A DNA stretch of 64,000 bases, from positions 209,392-273,391 of the forward strand of contig NZ_JAHQYH010000001.1 of assembly GCF_019061205.1 (NCBI RefSeq). The letters run 5' to 3'. The notes beneath the pieces were generated by a model. That model saw only the letters and a list, made by a program, of their open reading frames with translations, made no database searches and was not told where the DNA came from. Positions 1-8,887 of this stretch are shown piece by piece. Position 1 is the stretch's first letter. Every line of letters begins with the position of its first letter. A program made the position numbers and the translations under genes. Source of the DNA: Apilactobacillus waqarii. Its GTDB lineage: Bacteria > Bacillota > Bacilli > Lactobacillales > Lactobacillaceae.

Positions 1-1495
1 GGAATGAAATTGTAAAGATTGATCCATATCCCGATGAACTTTCAACATTGATTTTACCGTTATAGGCCTCTACCAAACGTTTGGCGATTGATAATCCTAA
101 ACCATTACCACCTTGGTTACGACTTCTAGCCTTATCAACACGGTAGAATCTGTTAAAGATTTTATCGATGCTTTCTTGGCTTAATCCTTCACCAAAATCT
201 TGAACCGCAATATCGACATAACGATATTTACGAGAAAGTGAAATATGAATTTCCTTTCTTTGTTTAGAATACTTAACAGCATTATCTAACAAGATAATCA
301 AGATTTGTTCCAAGTGATTACGGTAAATTTGAATGATTGTTTCTTCCCCAATATCATCATCTAAGATGAACTTGTAATCAGGATGAATCATTTGGAAATC
401 ATTATATTGTTGATGAACAACATCTTGAACATCCGTAGTCTTGTTTCCATAGTTGATTTCAACTTGTTCAGCACGAGAAAGATCTAGCATTTCTTGAACT
501 AAACTCTTCATACGATTAATTTCGTAGATTGAAGATTTAATTGACTCATCTAGGACTTCAGGGTCATCCTTTCCCCAACGAGAAAGCATGTCTAAGTGTC
601 CCTGAATTACAGCGACCGGAGTTCTTAATTCATGGGAAACATCTTCAACGAATTGTTGTTGTTGATCAATGTATCTTTGCATTGTATCAATCATATCATT
701 GAACAAGTCCCCTAAGTCAGTTAACTCATCGTTTTGAGTCAACTTAGGCACACGACTGTCCGTTTCAGGAGATTCTTTAACACTGTGAATGGTGTTAGAG
801 ATAATCTTGATTGGACGAAGCATGTATGATGATAGAAAGTACGACAATGCAGCAGAGAAGAAGATACCAATAATTAAAATTACAAATAAAATTCCGGCTA
901 ATTTGTTAATGTACAAATTGTAGTCAGACATTGAATCAACTACTCTTAGATAACCAATTAATTCATGCGTCTTCGCAGAATAGATTGGTGAATCTAAAAC
1001 TAAGATTGTCTTACCTGAGTTCTTGGTAATAACCGTTTTACGGCTATCTACCGGTTTGAAATTGTAAATCTTTTTTGGCGACTTCTTCGATGAGAAGATT
1101 TGGTCTGAATTCTTATTGTATACACTAACCACGATATCCTTGCTAAATAAGTTAGTATAAATAGAATCAGAATAAACGTCTGTAGACATTCCATTATTAG
1201 GGTTGCCGTCCCTAAAACCACTATTTGGATTTAAAGCAGAGCTAACTGTTTTTTCATCCAATGATCGATTAATTGTTCTTAATCGATTTGATATCGTTAC
1301 ATCCGATTCAATAGTACGCGAGTTCTCCTGGTGCAATAAGACATCAGAAAAACGGTTGTAAATCAAAAAAGAAAAAATTGATAGAATTACAAAAATTATA
1401 ATTGCTGATCCAATTGACCATTTCCATTTAAGAGAAAACCATCTTCGATTGCTGCTTACTGTCTTTGAAACTTTATCATCATGGTTGGAAATCAT
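1..1495 (-). CDS. arlS: Sensor histidine kinase, ArlS-like (3' end cut by window edge)
   Basis: This is a membrane sensor kinase that would phosphorylate the ArlR-type regulator encoded just upstream. My reading of the minus strand gives about 498 codons before the window ends. There is a first membrane segment near residues 27-46, an extracytoplasmic region to about residue 199, and a second membrane segment near 200-220. A HAMP linker follows, then the phospho-acceptor box VSHELRTP with His about 288. The ATPase part has an N box (LDNAVKYS), a G1 box (DFGEGLS) and a G2 box (GNGLGLSIAKR). Its ATG overlaps the regulator's TGA as ATGA, so the two genes are probably translationally coupled. Only the last few residues seem to be missing. 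Assignment to ArlS rests on the partner's close likeness to ArlR. Confidence 0.85.
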   Translation of the reverse strand, partial: MISNHDDKVSKTVSSNRRWFSLKWKWSIGSAIIIFVILSIFSFLIYNRFSDVLLHQENSRTIESDVTISNRLRTINRSLDEKTVSSALNPNSGFRDGNPNNGMSTDVYSDSIYTNLFSKDIVVSVYNKNSDQIFSSKKSPKKIYNFKPVDSRKTVITKNSGKTILVLDSPIYSAKTHELIGYLRVVDSMSDYNLYINKLAGILFVILIIGIFFSAALSYFLSSYMLRPIKIISNTIHSVKESPETDSRVPKLTQNDELTDLGDLFNDMIDTMQRYIDQQQQFVEDVSHELRTPVAVIQGHLDMLSRWGKDDPEVLDESIKSSIYEINRMKSLVQEMLDLSRAEQVEINYGNKTTDVQDVVHQQYNDFQMIHPDYKFILDDDIGEETIIQIYRNHLEQILIILLDNAVKYSKQRKEIHISLSRKYRYVDIAVQDFGEGLSQESIDKIFNRFYRVDKARSRNQGGNGLGLSIAKRLVEAYNGKINVESSSGYGSIFTISF

Positions 1496-2178
1496 GATCT
1501 CATCACGTAACCGGTTCCTCTAACAGTTTGGATGTAGCTCTTTTGATCAGGTCTATCAATTTTGTTTCTTAGGTAACGGATGTAAACATCAACAACGTTT
1601 GTTTCAGCACTTGAATCGTATCCCCAAACCTTAGTTAAAAGAACGTCTCTGGCTAATACAACGTTTACGTTTTCCATTAAAGTAAGTAGTAATTCGTATT
1701 CACGTTTAGTTAAGTCGATAATATCGTCTCCACGTTTTACGATTCTACTTTCTTTTTCGACAGTAATGTCCTTAAAGTAAACAACCTTTTGGTCTTCAGC
1801 GTTTTCGTCACCTTCGATATCAATACGACGAAGTAATGCTCTAACACGAGCTAATAATTCTTCGATAGCAAATGGCTTAACGATGTAGTCATCTGCACCA
1901 TGATCGAATCCTGAGACTCTATCAATAACAGAATCTCTAGCTGTCATCATAATGATTGGAGTTGTCTTCTTTTCACGAAGTCTTCTAGCAACTTCCATAC
2001 CATTAAGCTTTGGTAACATAAGATCTAAAAGAATAACATCATAGTCATTGTTAAGTGCTTCTTCTAGTCCTTCGCGACCGTCTAAAGCTACTTCAGTTTC
2101 GTAACCTTCATGCTTCAACTCTAACTCTACAAATCTAGCTAAGCTTTTTTCATCTTCAATTATCAAAATACGGCTCAT
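1492..2178 (-). CDS. arlR: OmpR/PhoB-family response regulator, ArlR-like
   Basis: This is a DNA-binding response regulator paired with the ArlS-like kinase. The receiver domain (residues 1-120) has the acidic pair at E8/D9, the phospho-acceptor D52 in LLDLMLP, T79 and K101 in KPF. The C-terminal winged helix carries the segment ETNVVDVYIRYLRNKI, typical of ArlR-type regulators. I start at the ATG giving MSRILIIEDE because GGAGAGGTG lies 6-7 bases upstream. An upstream in-frame ATG six codons earlier lies before that Shine-Dalgarno sequence and is not favoured. In staphylococci ArlRS controls surface and adhesion genes; what it controls here is unknown. Confidence 0.9.
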   Translation of the reverse strand: MSRILIIEDEKSLARFVELELKHEGYETEVALDGREGLEEALNNDYDVILLDLMLPKLNGMEVARRLREKKTTPIIMMTARDSVIDRVSGFDHGADDYIVKPFAIEELLARVRALLRRIDIEGDENAEDQKVVYFKDITVEKESRIVKRGDDIIDLTKREYELLLTLMENVNVVLARDVLLTKVWGYDSSAETNVVDVYIRYLRNKIDRPDQKSYIQTVRGTGYVMRS

Positions 2179-2227
2179 TAAATTACACCTCTCCATTTAT
2201 TTTAGAAAATCTTAACTTACTTTGTAC

Positions 2228-2233
2228 ATTTTA
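2228..2233 (-). promoter_or_regulatory. Extended -10 promoter for arlRS
   Basis: On the minus strand a TAAAAT hexamer is preceded by TGA, giving the extended -10 form TGnTAAAAT about 50 bases before the arlR start. No good -35 hexamer is visible at 16-18 bases. The remaining AT-rich stretch back to the rpmF terminator shows nothing else that I can name. Confidence 0.4.
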
Positions 2234-2393
2234 TCACGTTTTTTCTCATAATAGAAGAGCTTAATCCGAATATTATTATTAAAATCTTAAATTTTTTCAC
2301 CAATTTACTATTTTAAATTAGAAAACGAACCAATTACTCGATTTAAGTTTAATATAAACGGCAAAATAAATAAAATAATTATACTTACATAAC

Positions 2394-2436
2394 AAAAAAA
2401 GCTACCAGGACCCATGGTGTTCTGGTAGCTTTTTTA
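2394..2436 (-). terminator. Rho-independent terminator after rpmF
   Basis: A nine-pair stem, AGCTACCAG with CTGGTAGCT, encloses a 13-base loop. It is flanked by T-runs in both orientations. It ends the yceD-rpmF transcript and could also act on the opposite strand. Confidence 0.85.
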
Positions 2437-2441
2437 TTTAA

Positions 2442-2621
2442 TTAGTTGTTTTCATTAACAACTTGTTTACCATCATAGTATCCACAACTAGGACATACAA
2501 TGTGAGGTTTACGTAATTCACCACAGTTTGGGCAAGCACTCAAACCTGGGTTAGCCAACTTAATGTGACCACGACGCATACCCTTCTTAGCTTTTGAAGT
2601 TCTTCTTGCTGGTACAGCCAA
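2442..2621 (-). CDS. rpmF: 50S ribosomal protein L32
   Basis: This is a small zinc-binding protein of the large ribosomal subunit. The 59-residue reading frame begins MAVPARRTSK and has two CxxC pairs (C30/C33 and C43/C46) that would bind zinc, as in the cysteine-containing form of L32. The start codon is TTG, with AAAGGGGG about eight bases upstream; no in-frame ATG gives the conserved N-terminus. It follows yceD by 56 bases on the same strand, the usual yceD-rpmF pairing, and is followed by a strong terminator. Confidence 0.95.
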   Translation of the reverse strand: MAVPARRTSKAKKGMRRGHIKLANPGLSACPNCGELRKPHIVCPSCGYYDGKQVVNENN

Positions 2622-2677
2622 TGCAAAAACCCCCTTTATATTAAAATATCCACTAGTGAAAAAATTTTAAGTCTTGC

Positions 2678-3232
2678 TTAATTATCACTATCGTTAAAGA
2701 AGTCCTTTAACTTAGCAAGACGTGGATCTACTTTTTTATCATTTGCCTCTTGTTCAGCAAAATCGTCTTCAGAAATAACTTCCCAGTCATTTCCTTCTGG
2801 CATTTTACCAGTTTCGATTTCTTCAGGAGACAAAATGTGCATTGGAATTTGTAGGATGATGTTATCAGCAACTGATTTATCAAAATCAATTTCGCCTTCG
2901 TCATCTACTAGGAAAGCAATTTCACCTTCATCCTCACGTTCTTTCAAACGTAAGTTGGTTTCAACATAAACTTCGTTAATTGAGAAATCCAATGGTAACT
3001 CAACCGGAGTTAATGATCTTGATGAAGGAACCACAATCTTACCTGTTACACGAGCAGTCACGATTGCATCACCGTTTTCAGAGAAAACGTTAGCATCAAC
3101 GTGAATATCGTCATCAGCAGAAATAACATACTTGCTATATCTACTCATAATATCATCAGATAAATTCATATCTTCTGATACTGAAAGTGGCTTGTTTTTG
3201 TATTCGGATAGTTCCTTTAAGAACCATTTCAT
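2678..3232 (-). CDS. YceD family protein (DUF177)
   Basis: This is an acidic 184-residue protein of the YceD/YlbN family, which is found next to rpmF across bacteria. The family is linked to 23S rRNA or ribosome maturation in other organisms and plants, but its biochemical role is not settled. The sequence fits the family in length and in its conserved central segment VTGKIVVPSSRSL. The C-terminus is strongly acidic and then ends in a lysine-containing helix. GGAGG lies seven bases before the ATG. A consensus promoter sits directly upstream, so yceD-rpmF is an independent transcription unit rather than the tail of the yqeG-tmcAL run. Confidence 0.85.
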   Translation of the reverse strand: MKWFLKELSEYKNKPLSVSEDMNLSDDIMSRYSKYVISADDDIHVDANVFSENGDAIVTARVTGKIVVPSSRSLTPVELPLDFSINEVYVETNLRLKEREDEGEIAFLVDDEGEIDFDKSVADNIILQIPMHILSPEEIETGKMPEGNDWEVISEDDFAEQEANDKKVDPRLAKLKDFFNDSDN

Positions 3233-3261
3233 GTCTATTCCTCCTAATGCAACAGCGTTAA

Positions 3262-3291
3262 TTATACATATTAAGAAGTTAGTTTGTCAAG
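3262..3291 (-). promoter_or_regulatory. Consensus sigma-A promoter for yceD-rpmF
   Basis: On the minus strand a perfect TTGACA (3286-3291) and a perfect TATAAT (3262-3267) are separated by 18 bases. The promoter is positioned about 30 bases before the yceD start. It is one of the strongest-looking promoters in the window. Confidence 0.85.
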
Positions 3292-3319
3292 GTCATATCC
3301 TTGATACCCGGCCTAAAAA

Positions 3320-4441
3320 TTAATAAATTAATGGAATTTTTCCAGCATCTTGAGGAATATGATTTATATTTTCATAAATCTTCCCAGATACTACATCAAA
3401 ATTTAATTCTGATTCAGATAGTTCCTTATTAATCTTAGTAATCACAGGTATTTCTATTTGCTTCTTAATGTTATTCAAATACGCTCTACCGCTCTGATTA
3501 AATCCTAATACTCTGACATACTCTTGACTCAAATCATCGCTTTTACGCCAATTTAAGAGCGTGTATACGAATAAACGTTGAAGTCGTGCATATGTGTAAC
3601 GTTTGGATTTAACCAAGCGTAGAAACTCATCAAACGACTGTGCTTCATAGATATACTTCTTTAGTCTGTATTCTAATCCTTCAGTCATTTGATAGATACG
3701 ATTTAATTCATCAATACTTGATGTTTCAATCTTATATTTTAATAATGGCCAGAAATCTTCCCAATCAACATGCTTCTTTAAAACTTCTATATCAGTGCTA
3801 TCGGGAAGATATTGAACCAATCCCTTACTATTATTTAAGATAGCGGATCTTATTGAAGAAGCACTCGCAATGGTCCCATCGTTGTTTAAATCACGATCAT
3901 GATGGTTAGCACCGTTTCTCTTAATCGGTACTAGCTTCATTTTATTATTATTTTTTTGGTTAGCGATTGCATAGTTTAATGCCAATACATCATTGGGTGC
4001 ACTGACATCTTCTCCAGTCGCATTAGTTAATGCATCCCTAATTAGCTCAGCATAGCTTTTGGTGTAATCTTGATCTATTATAGTTTCCTTTAAATCAATA
4101 TTAGCAATCTCATTAAAGTTAATATCTGGATGTTCACTACCAAATGATAGCCACTCACACTTAAGACTAGCTAAAATGTTCACCGCGTGCCTAGCAAAAA
4201 TATCAGCAGGCTGCACGGCACATTGCACAGGTAACTCTATTACCATATCGGCACCATTTTCTAATGCCATTTGTGCCCTAGTCCATTTATCTAATATAGC
4301 AGGTTGGCCTCTTTGTACCCAATTTCCAGACATGATTACGATGACTGCGTCGGCATTAGTTGCTTGTCTTGCCTGTTCAATTTGGTACTTATGCCCATTA
4401 TGAAACGGGTTATATTCAGCAATTATACCAACAGCTTTCAT
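3320..4441 (-). CDS. tmcAL: tRNA(Met) cytidine acetate ligase (YlbM/TmcAL)
   Basis: TmcAL uses acetate and ATP to form N4-acetylcytidine at the wobble base of elongator tRNA-Met. The 373-residue protein begins MKAVGIIAEYNPFHNGHKYQ and so carries the nucleotidyltransferase HxGH motif near residue 17. It also has the conserved MSGNWVQRGQPA segment that follows in this family. I start at the ATG at 4441, four bases after the stop of the methyltransferase gene upstream. The longer in-frame extension overlaps that gene and lacks family similarity. It is the last gene of the yqeG-to-tmcAL run. Confidence 0.9.
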   Translation of the reverse strand: MKAVGIIAEYNPFHNGHKYQIEQARQATNADAVIVIMSGNWVQRGQPAILDKWTRAQMALENGADMVIELPVQCAVQPADIFARHAVNILASLKCEWLSFGSEHPDINFNEIANIDLKETIIDQDYTKSYAELIRDALTNATGEDVSAPNDVLALNYAIANQKNNNKMKLVPIKRNGANHHDRDLNNDGTIASASSIRSAILNNSKGLVQYLPDSTDIEVLKKHVDWEDFWPLLKYKIETSSIDELNRIYQMTEGLEYRLKKYIYEAQSFDEFLRLVKSKRYTYARLQRLFVYTLLNWRKSDDLSQEYVRVLGFNQSGRAYLNNIKKQIEIPVITKINKELSESELNFDVVSGKIYENINHIPQDAGKIPLIY

Positions 4442-4445
4442 CGAA

Positions 4446-5180
4446 TCATCCCTTCTTACATACAAAGAACCATCTGGTTGTAGTATCAGTGATTTCGTCT
4501 TTACCAAAGTTAGCACTAACCTTGATATCTTTGAATCCTGCATTCTTTAATAAATCAATGTAAATATCAACTTTATAAGTTCTTTCCAAATGAATTTCAC
4601 TAAATTGATCATATGCATTGATTGACTCATTGTACTTAAAAAATACTAAGTCATGTTCTACTGAGTGATCTTCATCACCCAAGTATGATTGCCACATGAA
4701 AGCATTGCTATCATCGTGGTAATTATACATGTATCCCGGATATACGACATCTGTTTGATATGGCGTAATTACATCAAATAAGAATTGTCCATCATCGTTT
4801 AGATGTGCATGCACCCTTTCAAAAGCAGTTTGTAGTACGTTTTGATCTGGCAAGTAACATAATGAGTCATCAAAACAGGTAATAACATCAAAGTTAGGAA
4901 TTCCCTCCATCTCAGTCATATCACCTTGAATTAATGGTATATCTGGTTGGATATCTCTTACATGCTCTTCTGCTAGTGTAAGCATGTCTTCAGATAAATC
5001 CATCCCACAAGCATTATATTTTTGAGCGGCCAGTAGCGCTAATAAGCGTCCAGTTCCACAAGCCATGTCCATAATTGAATCATTTTTTGATACATTTGCT
5101 TTTACAAAGGAAAGCCATTGATCATACATAGTTTCATCAAATAATTCATCATAGAATTTGGCGAATTCTTGATAAATCAT
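4446..5180 (-). CDS. Class I SAM-dependent methyltransferase, YqeM-like
   Basis: This is a 244-residue methyltransferase with the SAM-binding motif MDMACGTGRLL near residue 40, followed by the acidic residue at the end of the second strand (GMDLSEDML). The gene sits directly after rsfS in the order seen for yqeM in Bacillus. The substrate is not known. I start at 5180 (MIYQEFAKFYD). The Shine-Dalgarno AAGGA is embedded in the last codons of rsfS, and the intergenic gap is only four bases, which points to coupled translation. Confidence 0.85.
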   Translation of the reverse strand: MIYQEFAKFYDELFDETMYDQWLSFVKANVSKNDSIMDMACGTGRLLALLAAQKYNACGMDLSEDMLTLAEEHVRDIQPDIPLIQGDMTEMEGIPNFDVITCFDDSLCYLPDQNVLQTAFERVHAHLNDDGQFLFDVITPYQTDVVYPGYMYNYHDDSNAFMWQSYLGDEDHSVEHDLVFFKYNESINAYDQFSEIHLERTYKVDIYIDLLKNAGFKDIKVSANFGKDEITDTTTRWFFVCKKG

Positions 5181-5184
5181 TTGA

Positions 5185-5541
5185 CTAGTCCTTAACCCAT
5201 TCTGAAACATCTACTGAATCAGCATCTGACCATAGTTTTTCTAGGTTGTAGTATTCTCTTTCGTCTTCTTGGAATACGTGAACAATAACGTCACCTAAGT
5301 CCAATAGAATCCACTTAGCAGTATCTTTACCTTCTACTTCTTTAACACTGATACCAGCTTCTTCAGCTTGGTCAGCAACTTCGTCAGCAATAGACTTAAC
5401 TTGTCTGTTTGATGCTGCATCCATGATTACGAAGTAGTCAGCCATTAGACTAACTTCATGGACGTTTAAAGCAACAATGTTGTGAGCTCTCTTGCTGTCC
5501 GCTGCTTTAACAATTACTTCTAGTTTTTCTTTACTATTCAT
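5185..5541 (-). CDS. rsfS: Ribosome silencing factor RsfS
   Basis: RsfS binds ribosomal protein L14 and blocks joining of 30S and 50S subunits when nutrients are short. The 118-residue protein contains the family segments MADYFVIMDAASNRQVKSIAD and DLGDVIVHVFQEDEREYYNLEKLW. It starts at MNSKEKLEVIV with GAGGAG nine bases upstream; a longer in-frame start would run into yqeK. It sits between yqeK and yqeM, the standard Firmicutes order. Confidence 0.93.
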   Translation of the reverse strand: MNSKEKLEVIVKAADSKRAHNIVALNVHEVSLMADYFVIMDAASNRQVKSIADEVADQAEEAGISVKEVEGKDTAKWILLDLGDVIVHVFQEDEREYYNLEKLWSDADSVDVSEWVKD

Positions 5542-5555
5542 TTGAAATCTCCTCG

Positions 5556-6167
5556 TTATTTGATGTTTGATCCATTTACCCATTCGTTATAGGTATCAAT
5601 GGTCTTTGGATAAATGGGTTTATTGGCACTAATTAAATATTGTAGAGTGTGCTTAGTTTGATATGCCACCCCGTCAGCTAGATTGTTAAATGTAATTTCA
5701 CGTGCTTCTTCTACACCTGGGAAGTCGCGTCCCATTTCGATATAGTCGGCCATGTATACAATTTGTTCTAGCTTTGACATGTAAGTAGCACCAGTGGTGT
5801 GATGTTTAATGGAATTCAAAATGTCGATATCAGTAACGCCTAATTCGTTTTGAACCATTAAGTAACCAACTTCACCATGCCAAATTGCATTTCCGTATTG
5901 CAACAACAAATCATCCAATCGGTATTTCTTAATTAGTTGAATGAAATCGTCATCTGGTCTTTGCTTAGCGTAGTCATGGCAAAGTCCAGCAACACTTGCT
6001 TTTTCAGCATCTACTTCATTTTTCTTTGCTAGTTCAATCGCCATTTGTTCAACGCGTAAGACGTGTTCAAATCTGGATTGAGTTAAAGCATTGTTTAGTT
6101 TTTCGATTAGTTCTTCTCTAGATAAAGGGATGTACTTATTGGTATATGTTAATTCAACATTATTCAT
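5556..6167 (-). CDS. yqeK: HD-domain nucleotide hydrolase YqeK
   Basis: This is a 203-residue HD-superfamily protein of the YqeK family. Members hydrolyse diadenosine tetraphosphate symmetrically. The metal ligands are visible as FEHVLRVEQ (His), the HD pair in LCHDYAKQ, and IWHGEVG. The start overlaps the nadD stop by eight bases, so the two products are probably made together. That fits a role next to an adenylyltransferase, although a direct link to NAD metabolism is not shown. Confidence 0.88.
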   Translation of the reverse strand: MNNVELTYTNKYIPLSREELIEKLNNALTQSRFEHVLRVEQMAIELAKKNEVDAEKASVAGLCHDYAKQRPDDDFIQLIKKYRLDDLLLQYGNAIWHGEVGYLMVQNELGVTDIDILNSIKHHTTGATYMSKLEQIVYMADYIEMGRDFPGVEEAREITFNNLADGVAYQTKHTLQYLISANKPIYPKTIDTYNEWVNGSNIK

Positions 6168-6777
6168 AAAGATGATGCTCCTTTATATATTTTAAAACTG
6201 CATCCGGAACCAAGTATTGAATTGATTGATGGTTAGATACCAGTTTACGAATTAAGGTTGAAGATATATCTAGCTTGGCGACATCTACCCATATCACGGG
6301 ATAGTTGGTCGACATTGGATAGTTTTCCCTTCTAACACCAACAAAATGAGTTAGTTTGAATAAATCATCAACTCGATACCATTTAGGTAGGTATTCAACC
6401 ATGTCACCACCAATTATAAAGTAGTATTCATAGTCAGGATGTCTTCTCTTTAATTCTACCATAGTGTTATAGGTGTAACTTTTACCACGATTGATGATTT
6501 CTAGCATTTCAATGTCAAACTTGTCATTATCGTTGATTGCTAGATTAACCATGTTAACGCGGTCATCAGCATCAATCGCATCCTTATGATCAACATGAGG
6601 TGGAATAAAATCAGGCATGAAGTACACCTTCTCTAGTCCTAATTGACTCCTTACTTGATCCGCAATAAATAGATGACCATTATGAATCGGATTAAAGGTT
6701 CCACCAATAATTCCAATTTTTTTGCGCTTGTTTAAAGATTTTAACTTAGGTAAAGTTTGCACCTTTTCACTATGCAT
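6160..6777 (-). CDS. nadD: Nicotinate-nucleotide adenylyltransferase
   Basis: NadD joins ATP and nicotinate mononucleotide to form deamido-NAD. The 205-residue protein has the nucleotidyltransferase signature GGTFNPIHNGH at about residues 25-35 and the second ATP-binding motif ISSTLIRK near the C-terminus. The start at 6777 is supported by AGAGGAG nine bases upstream, even though it leaves a basic 19-residue leader before the core domain. It is in the yqeG operon, upstream of yqeK. Confidence 0.92.
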   Translation of the reverse strand: MHSEKVQTLPKLKSLNKRKKIGIIGGTFNPIHNGHLFIADQVRSQLGLEKVYFMPDFIPPHVDHKDAIDADDRVNMVNLAINDNDKFDIEMLEIINRGKSYTYNTMVELKRRHPDYEYYFIIGGDMVEYLPKWYRVDDLFKLTHFVGVRRENYPMSTNYPVIWVDVAKLDISSTLIRKLVSNHQSIQYLVPDAVLKYIKEHHLYE

Positions 6778-6791
6778 TGATAAGAACTCCT

Positions 6792-7103
6792 CTAAATATT
6801 TCTAACTTCTACAGAATAAATTTGGAATTTTTCCTTACTTGCAGGTAAGAATAATAGTAATGTCTTTCCAATTGTTTGAACAACATTGATGTCACTGTTT
6901 GCTTCAATGTATTCTTGAACATCACTAACTTCTAAATCAGAATTTTGTTGAATGTTAACCTTGATTAGTTCACGTCTGTGCAAAGCATCCAATACTTGTT
7001 CTAACCAAGTTTCGTTTAAACCATTCTTCCCAACAGAGAATAAAGGCTTCATTCTGTTAGCTTGTGATCTTAAATATCTTTTTTGTTTTCCGCGTAATTT
7101 CAA
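6792..7103 (-). CDS. yhbY: CRM-domain RNA-binding protein YhbY
   Basis: This is a 103-residue single CRM-domain protein associated with 50S subunit assembly. The start MKLRGKQKRYLRSQAN and the loop VGKNGLNETWLEQVLDAL match the family, in which the GxxG loop contacts RNA. It lies between yqeH and nadD with only short gaps. Confidence 0.92.
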   Translation of the reverse strand: MKLRGKQKRYLRSQANRMKPLFSVGKNGLNETWLEQVLDALHRRELIKVNIQQNSDLEVSDVQEYIEANSDINVVQTIGKTLLLFLPASKEKFQIYSVEVRNI

Positions 7104-7119
7104 TTTTGTACCTCGCTTT

Positions 7120-8253
7120 TTATATCATTGCTCTTCTAACTAATACGTCTACACCCTTAGGTGCCCATCCAGCTACAACTACACCTGCTGGAACGGTAAT
7201 CCATCCAAGTCCTTCGAATACTAAATCACTCTTTTGATCAGTCTTGAATTCGAAACGAACTAATTCTGGGAAATCATCAATTGATTCGCTACTTGGTGGA
7301 GTTAATATTTCACCAAAATGCTTGTCGTAGAAGCTATCAGCATTTGCTAACTTAGTACGGTGAATTAGTAAGTTGTTTTCAACATAAACAGTAAAACCAT
7401 GCTTCTTGTCACCTTGAACGTAATCAAAACGGGCAACACCACCAAAGAATAGTGTTTGTTCTGGGTTCAATTGATAAACCTTTGGCTTGATTGGCTTTTG
7501 TGGTTGAACAATCTTTAGGTCCTTACCGTTTAGGTAATGTGCCATTTGTTCTTTATGAATGATACCTGGTGTATCTACTAATTCATGACCATCTTCCAAA
7601 TCAATTGAGATTCTGTCTAATGTAGTACCAGGGAATCTTGAAGTAGTGATTAATTCTTTGATTCCAGTGTTTTGTCTAATGATTTGGTTAATCAATGTTG
7701 ATTTACCAACGTTAGTAACACCTACAACATAAACATCACGATCATTTCTGTACTTGTCGATGTTCTTTAATAAATCATCAACTGATTCATTAGTCTTAGC
7801 AGAAACTAGTTCAACATCAATTGGACGAATTCCGGCTTCGTTAGCACGTTGTCTAATCCAGTCCTTTAGTTTAGAACGTTTTAGTGAGTTTGGTAGTAAG
7901 TCAGACTTGTTACCAACTAACATGATTGGGTTATCACCTACAAAACGGTGTAATCCAGGAATCAAGCTTCCGTTAAAGTCGAAGACATCAACCAAGTATA
8001 CGATAAGCGCATTGGCATCTCTAATTTGGTTTAATAACTTCAAGAAATCATCATCAGTTAAGCTAACTGGTGAAATTTCATTGTAGTGACGTAATCTAAA
8101 GCAACGTTGGCAATAAATTTCGCCACTTTCTTTGCCCTTTTCAAGCGCAGAATTAGGAGTGTATCCAAGTTCATCTGGATTTGTGGTTTGAATTAACGCA
8201 CCACAACCAATACATCTAATTTCTTCGTCTTGTAATTGATTAATTTCTGTCAT
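7120..8253 (-). CDS. yqeH: Circularly permuted ribosome assembly GTPase YqeH
   Basis: YqeH is a GTPase needed for 30S subunit assembly. The 377-residue protein starts with a zinc ribbon (CIGC near residue 15 and CQRC near 48). The GTPase motifs then appear in permuted order: NKSD (G4) near residue 112, GVTNVGKST (G1) near 178 and DTPG (G3) near 229. A C-terminal domain follows. The ATG overlaps the end of yqeG by 14 bases. Confidence 0.95.
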   Translation of the reverse strand: MTEINQLQDEEIRCIGCGALIQTTNPDELGYTPNSALEKGKESGEIYCQRCFRLRHYNEISPVSLTDDDFLKLLNQIRDANALIVYLVDVFDFNGSLIPGLHRFVGDNPIMLVGNKSDLLPNSLKRSKLKDWIRQRANEAGIRPIDVELVSAKTNESVDDLLKNIDKYRNDRDVYVVGVTNVGKSTLINQIIRQNTGIKELITTSRFPGTTLDRISIDLEDGHELVDTPGIIHKEQMAHYLNGKDLKIVQPQKPIKPKVYQLNPEQTLFFGGVARFDYVQGDKKHGFTVYVENNLLIHRTKLANADSFYDKHFGEILTPPSSESIDDFPELVRFEFKTDQKSDLVFEGLGWITVPAGVVVAGWAPKGVDVLVRRAMI

Positions 8254-8776
8254 TTATATCCTCCTGCCAGTCTAAATCATCATATTTGTTTCTTAATTTT
8301 TTCCATATTAATTTTTCTAAGAAGCGATTAGGCTTAGTATTCCAAGCATCGGATTCAATTAATGGCTTAACTAACACGCTTCTAACGTTTGCATTGTTGG
8401 AAGCCCAAACATCAGTTAATAATTGATCTCCACACATAATTACTTCTTTGTGGTGTAAATGGTAATCTCTCAAAGCCTTATTAATACCTCTAGGTAGTGG
8501 CTTTAAGGAGCGTGAAATGAAGTTTAATTTCAAACTTCTTAGCGCTCTTTGAACTCGGCTATGTTTATTATTTGAAATAACAATTAATTCAATATTGTTT
8601 TTCTTGAGTTCAGATATCCATTCTCTTAATTGAGGAGTTCCATCAGGATTATTCCAAGGAATCAAGGTGTTATCTAGATCACTAAAAACGGCCTTAATCC
8701 CCATGTCTTTTAGTTTTGATGGTGAAATATTATATACGACTGGAATCATCCATGTTGGTTTAAACTTATAAATCAT
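8240..8776 (-). CDS. yqeG: HAD-superfamily phosphatase YqeG
   Basis: This is a 178-residue haloacid dehalogenase-type phosphatase of subfamily IIIA. The nucleophile motif is FSDLDNTLIPW near residue 35; VISNNKH and the GDQLLTDV loop are motifs II and IV. I start at MIYKFKPTW because GAGGAG lies six bases before it; the longer frame has no ribosome binding site. It is the first gene of the yqeG-yqeH-yhbY-nadD-yqeK-rsfS-yqeM-tmcAL run. The substrate is unknown. Confidence 0.9.
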   Translation of the reverse strand: MIYKFKPTWMIPVVYNISPSKLKDMGIKAVFSDLDNTLIPWNNPDGTPQLREWISELKKNNIELIVISNNKHSRVQRALRSLKLNFISRSLKPLPRGINKALRDYHLHHKEVIMCGDQLLTDVWASNNANVRSVLVKPLIESDAWNTKPNRFLEKLIWKKLRNKYDDLDWQEDINDRN

Positions 8777-8840
8777 TTTAATTCTCCTCAATAATATTAT
8801 GTATTATATGAGCACCAAAAATAGTGGTGCCCATAATAAG

Positions 8841-8882
8841 AAAAAAACTCCCACCTACTTACCTTAAGTGGTGAAAGTTTTT
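8841..8882 (-). terminator. Terminator of infC-rpmI-rplT
   Basis: On the minus strand ACTTTCACC pairs with GGTGGGAGT, with two G-U pairs, and a shorter inner pairing extends the stem. A run of seven T residues follows. It lies five bases after the rplT stop. Confidence 0.85.
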
Positions 8883-8887
8883 ATAGA

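Noticed and set aside
8810..8835. GAGCACCA/TGGTGCCC inverted repeat upstream of yqeG
   Set aside because: It could be part of the yqeG leader or a weak second terminator; the T-run is too short and the role is unclear.
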